From Prevotellaceae bacterium (GTDB taxonomy: Bacteria; Bacteroidota; Bacteroidia; Bacteroidales; UBA932): a stretch of 64,000 nt of DNA. Shown piece after piece: positions 61,332 through 64,000 of the stretch (its first letter is position 1; every line of letters starts with the position of its first letter). The DNA lies in assembly GCA_031263585.1 (NCBI GenBank), contig JAISFN010000145.1:1-64000 (forward strand), written 5' to 3'. The notes beneath the pieces were generated by a model, which was not told where the DNA came from, made no database searches, and saw nothing but the letters and a program-made list of their open reading frames with translations. The translations under genes and the position numbers were made by a program.

Positions 61332-63005
61332 ATGAATTTAGTTGAAATTACATGTACAAATAATAACCGGAAAAAAGAATATTCCCATGGAACCACATTG
61401 TATGAAATAGCTCGGGATATGGATCTGCAACTTGGCTCGCCCGTTTTGGCAGCTTTAGTAAATAATGAACTCAAAGAGTTGTGGTATGAGGTGTATAACC
61501 CTAAAATTGTACAGTTTATAGACATCAGCCATCCCGACGGGATGCGTACTTACCAGCGGTCATTAGCTTTTTTGTTGCAAAAAGCCATACGGGATGTGCT
61601 GTCGGAATGCAGGCTGAAAGTAGAACATTCGGTATCGAAGGGATGGTATTGCGAAATTACCAATGGCAAAGACTACCCCGAGATAAACGAAATTAATGCG
61701 ATTGAACGCCGTATGCACGAACTGGTAAAACAGGATATTCCGTTTGTAAAGAAAAAATTACCGACTAACGAAGCGATAAAGGTGTTTGAAGCAGAGGGAT
61801 ACGAACAAAAAGCTCTTTTGCAAAAAACCCGGTCGCGTTTCTTTACATCAGTATATTACTTAGGCAATACTCCCGATCACTTTTACGGGCCTTTGGCGCC
61901 TACAACAGGATGCCTGAAAACCTTCGGTTTATTCAGTTATTATCACGGGATTTTACTGATGTTCCCTCGGTCTGACAATTATAATAGACTGGAACAGATT
62001 GTTGTGCAAAACAAAATGTTCGAAATATTTCAGGAGCATAAGGACTGGAATACGATTTTAGGCGTAGGAGGCATCGGCTCGATTAATCACACCATACAAA
62101 CTGGTAACGGACTGGGATTAATTCAGATAAACGAAGCTTTACACGAAAAAAAATATGCCCATATAGCCGACATAATAGCAGCCAAACACGATAAAATAAA
62201 ATTAGTTTTGATATCGGGACCCTCGTCGAGCGGTAAAACAACAACATCCAAACGTTTGGCAACCCAGCTGAAGGTAGTGAAAGTAAACCCGGTAGTAATT
62301 GAACTTGATAATTATTTTGTTGATCGCGAGCATACTCCGCGCGACGAACACGGTGAATACGATTTTGAACATTTACATGCCCTCGACCTTGAATTTTTTG
62401 GACGGCAAATGTTCGATTTATTCGATGGCAAAAAGATACAGTTGCCCAAATTCAATTTCTCCGAAGGTAAGCGCACACTTAGCGACAAGTTTATCAAACT
62501 GGGGCCAAACGATGTGTTGATTATGGAAGGTATACATGCCTTGAACCCCGAATTAATCAAAGGTGTACCCGACGATGTGATTTTCAGGATATATGCATCG
62601 GCATTAACATCGGTGGCAATTGACGAGAATAACCGTATTCCTACAACTGATAACCGTTTAATCAGGCGTATTGTACGCGATGCAAACATGCGGGGCTACA
62701 CGGCGTTGGACACAATACGGCGCTGGCGAAGCGTACGGAGGGGCGAAGACCGGAATATTTTCCCGAACCAAGAGAATGCCGATATCATGTTTAACTCGTC
62801 GTTATTGTATGAGCTTAGTGTTTTAAGACGCTATGTTGAACCTTTACTGCGTAAAGTACCGCCCACTGAACCCGAATATGCCGAGGCTTTACGCTTATTA
62901 AAGTTTATCAGCTATTTTGAACCGATAAGTGTTGAAGATGAAAAGATGATTCCCCCCACTTCCGTTATCCGCGAATTTATCGGAGGCAGTAGTTTTACGT
63001 ACTAA
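61332..63005 (+). CDS. Nucleoside (uridine-type) kinase with N-terminal TGS-like domain
   Basis: A 557-aa cytoplasmic protein. Residues ~1-65 are TGS-like (NNRKKEYSHGTTLYEIARDM), residues ~70-250 resemble the second additional domain of threonyl-tRNA synthetase, and the C-terminal half is a uridine kinase/phosphoribulokinase fold with P-loop VLISGPSSSGKTTTSKRLA, VIELDNYFVDREHTPRD, DVLIMEGIHALNPELI and RLIRRIVRDANMRGYTA. This architecture is conserved across Bacteroidetes and annotated as nucleoside kinase; the role of the TGS part is unknown. Confidence 0.92.
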   Translation: MNLVEITCTNNNRKKEYSHGTTLYEIARDMDLQLGSPVLAALVNNELKELWYEVYNPKIVQFIDISHPDGMRTYQRSLAFLLQKAIRDVLSECRLKVEHSVSKGWYCEITNGKDYPEINEINAIERRMHELVKQDIPFVKKKLPTNEAIKVFEAEGYEQKALLQKTRSRFFTSVYYLGNTPDHFYGPLAPTTGCLKTFGLFSYYHGILLMFPRSDNYNRLEQIVVQNKMFEIFQEHKDWNTILGVGGIGSINHTIQTGNGLGLIQINEALHEKKYAHIADIIAAKHDKIKLVLISGPSSSGKTTTSKRLATQLKVVKVNPVVIELDNYFVDREHTPRDEHGEYDFEHLHALDLEFFGRQMFDLFDGKKIQLPKFNFSEGKRTLSDKFIKLGPNDVLIMEGIHALNPELIKGVPDDVIFRIYASALTSVAIDENNRIPTTDNRLIRRIVRDANMRGYTALDTIRRWRSVRRGEDRNIFPNQENADIMFNSSLLYELSVLRRYVEPLLRKVPPTEPEYAEALRLLKFISYFEPISVEDEKMIPPTSVIREFIGGSSFTY

Positions 63006-63634
63006 ATAGTTTGTATGGAAAATGGTATAAGACAAAGAGGCTATCTCAAAAGTTGTATTTTAATCCGTTTTGTCATTCAGAACAAAGTTAAATGTCTTAA
63101 AAACAAATACTTATCTCCTATCGGCATAAAAACTTGATAGCAGTTTAATATTAGTGCATCATTGTAAGCTCGCCGAAAACAATCCGAGTGAAAACTATAA
63201 CTTCATGCTGTTGCACTTGGGTATAAAAGTATTGGGGTTACAAAATCAAGGTGAATTGATTATCTTTACAGGATAGGGTGGCAATGTAAAAAGCATGCTG
63301 ATGTAATCTTTTTATATATAGCTCATTATAATCAAATTCAAGAACTCCATATAGTTGTTATTTAGAATGATTACAAGCAACGGAATTGTAAATGACTGAT
63401 TATATGATATCTTTTAAATTAAATATTTTGTTTTGGTGATTTAATAAATATTAAATTCGCTTTTACATAACTGGATGCCAATAAATTGATGCAATATACT
63501 TTTTGAAACATCACCAATAGTAGAAATATCATTTTTATAAATCGCATATTATCATAATATTATATTAGAGATATTTTTTAGTGAGGTTGCCCTGAGTGTT
63601 TAAAAGCTTATTAAAGGCTTTTTAAAAGCTTTTG
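63006..63634. other. Intergenic region without genes
   Basis: No credible gene. GAGGCTATCTCAAAAG at about 63039 resembles the end of common Bacteroidetes insertion elements but no partner end was found. TTGCCCTG at 63587-63594 is like an ISAs1 terminus, also without a partner. Confidence 0.4.
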
Positions 63635-63784
63635 AAACGTATTTTAAAAGCTCCGAATTTGATTCGGGACTTTTCGTTTAAACTTGAGGCTGCCTATTTA
63701 ATGGGCGCCAATCAAAACCGTATAGCCCAGAAATGTTTAATAAAGTTCTAAAAAAAATAGACATTTCATTTTGACGATTATAAG
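63635..63784. repeat. ~150-bp dispersed repeat, copy B (inverted)
   Basis: Reverse complement of copy A at 55955-56103. It keeps the hairpin (AAAAG.TCCGAAT / ATTCGGG.CTTTT at 63646-63674) with compensating and non-compensating changes in the arms. The two copies face each other across 7.5 kb containing pgi, gpsA and the nucleoside kinase gene. Confidence 0.7.
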
Positions 63785-63792
63785 TATTGATT

Positions 63793-64000
63793 GATCCAGA
63801 CATTTCCGGTACTAACAGGCGGTCATTTTACGAAGGCATCAACTACTGGGCTTTCAATTTTCCAGCTTCCGCGAATGCTGGCGGTCAAATGCTCAACTGT
63901 GGCTGAAGTTAAAAAAGAACTTCTAGCGCAACATCTCGTGGCAATTGGTAAAGAACTACATTGGCTGATTGCCGATACACAGGGCAATACTACGCTTTTT
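63793..64000 (+). pseudogene. Choloylglycine-hydrolase-like fragment, frameshifted, runs off the window
   Basis: One frame reads SFYEGINYWAFNFPASANAG then stops; a second frame from about 63880 reads CSTVAEVKKELLAQHLVAIG followed by KELHWLIADTQGNTTLF to the window end. STVxEVKxxL followed by LHWLIADxxG is typical of choloylglycine hydrolase/penicillin V acylase (Ntn hydrolase C59). The N-terminal catalytic Cys is absent. It may continue beyond 64000. Confidence 0.5.

Overview
The window reads as a chromosomal piece of a Bacteroidales (Bacteroidota) genome. The support is Bacteroidetes-type promoter elements (TAnnTTTG at -7), an almost complete lack of Shine-Dalgarno sequences, a UpxY-type antiterminator heading a capsule operon, a fused glycogen synthase/phosphorylase, a DUF3575 protein, a fimbrillin-like lipoprotein, and a TGS-domain nucleoside kinase. 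Genus cannot be set from the sequence alone. No tRNA, rRNA or CRISPR array was seen.

Layout. 1-0.8 kb: two dead transposase fragments. 0.8-14.3 kb (minus strand): a DAACS symporter preceded in transcription order by a glycogen cluster: branching enzyme, GH133 debranching enzyme, GT-B glycosyltransferase, GH57 amylase with a histone-H1-like tail, and a 1418-aa glycogen synthase/alpha-glucan phosphorylase fusion. 14.3-25.5 kb: accessory zone with two DUF4143-type ATPases, a DUF805 protein, a tandem family of small secreted proteins sharing one signal-peptide/5'-leader cassette, a 166-bp ISAs1-type MITE with a 10-bp target duplication, and debris of IS30, IS982 and other transposases, a tyrosine recombinase and surface proteins.

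25.5-47.4 kb (plus strand): a Wzx/Wzy capsule or exopolysaccharide operon. A consensus promoter is followed by a ~400-nt leader holding an (AG)12 microsatellite and a 17-bp perfect hairpin, then UpxY, a CapD-type dehydratase, Wza, Wzc and its PHP phosphatase, a WbpP/WbpO pair (predicted UDP-N-acetylhexosaminuronate supply), flippase, polymerase, glycosyltransferases and the initiating phosphoglycosyltransferase. Embedded in it are acyl-CoA-type enzymes (MaoC hydratase, CitE-like lyase, AAC(3)-like acyltransferase, PaaK/CapK-like ligase) plus an HpcH-type aldolase and a 2-hydroxyacid dehydrogenase, which suggests an unusual acyl or hydroxy-acid decoration.

47.4-54.3 kb: directly continuing, a cassette of PqqD-like protein, nucleotidyltransferase, ABC exporter, a 53-aa Ser/Thr/Asp/Gly-tailed peptide, a fimbrillin/GLUG lipoprotein, an HprK-like kinase and an S26-type peptidase, then a DUF3575 outer-membrane protein. 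I read this as a candidate peptide-modification-and-export system without a recognised cyclase; it is the most interesting locus here. 54.9-56.6 kb: ISAs1 remnant, small XRE regulator, small lipoprotein, and one copy of a ~150-bp inverted repeat. 56.9-63.0 kb: pgi, gpsA and a small lipoprotein (minus), a glycosyltransferase and a nucleoside kinase (plus). 63.0-64.0 kb: the second inverted-repeat copy and a broken choloylglycine-hydrolase-like fragment running off the window.
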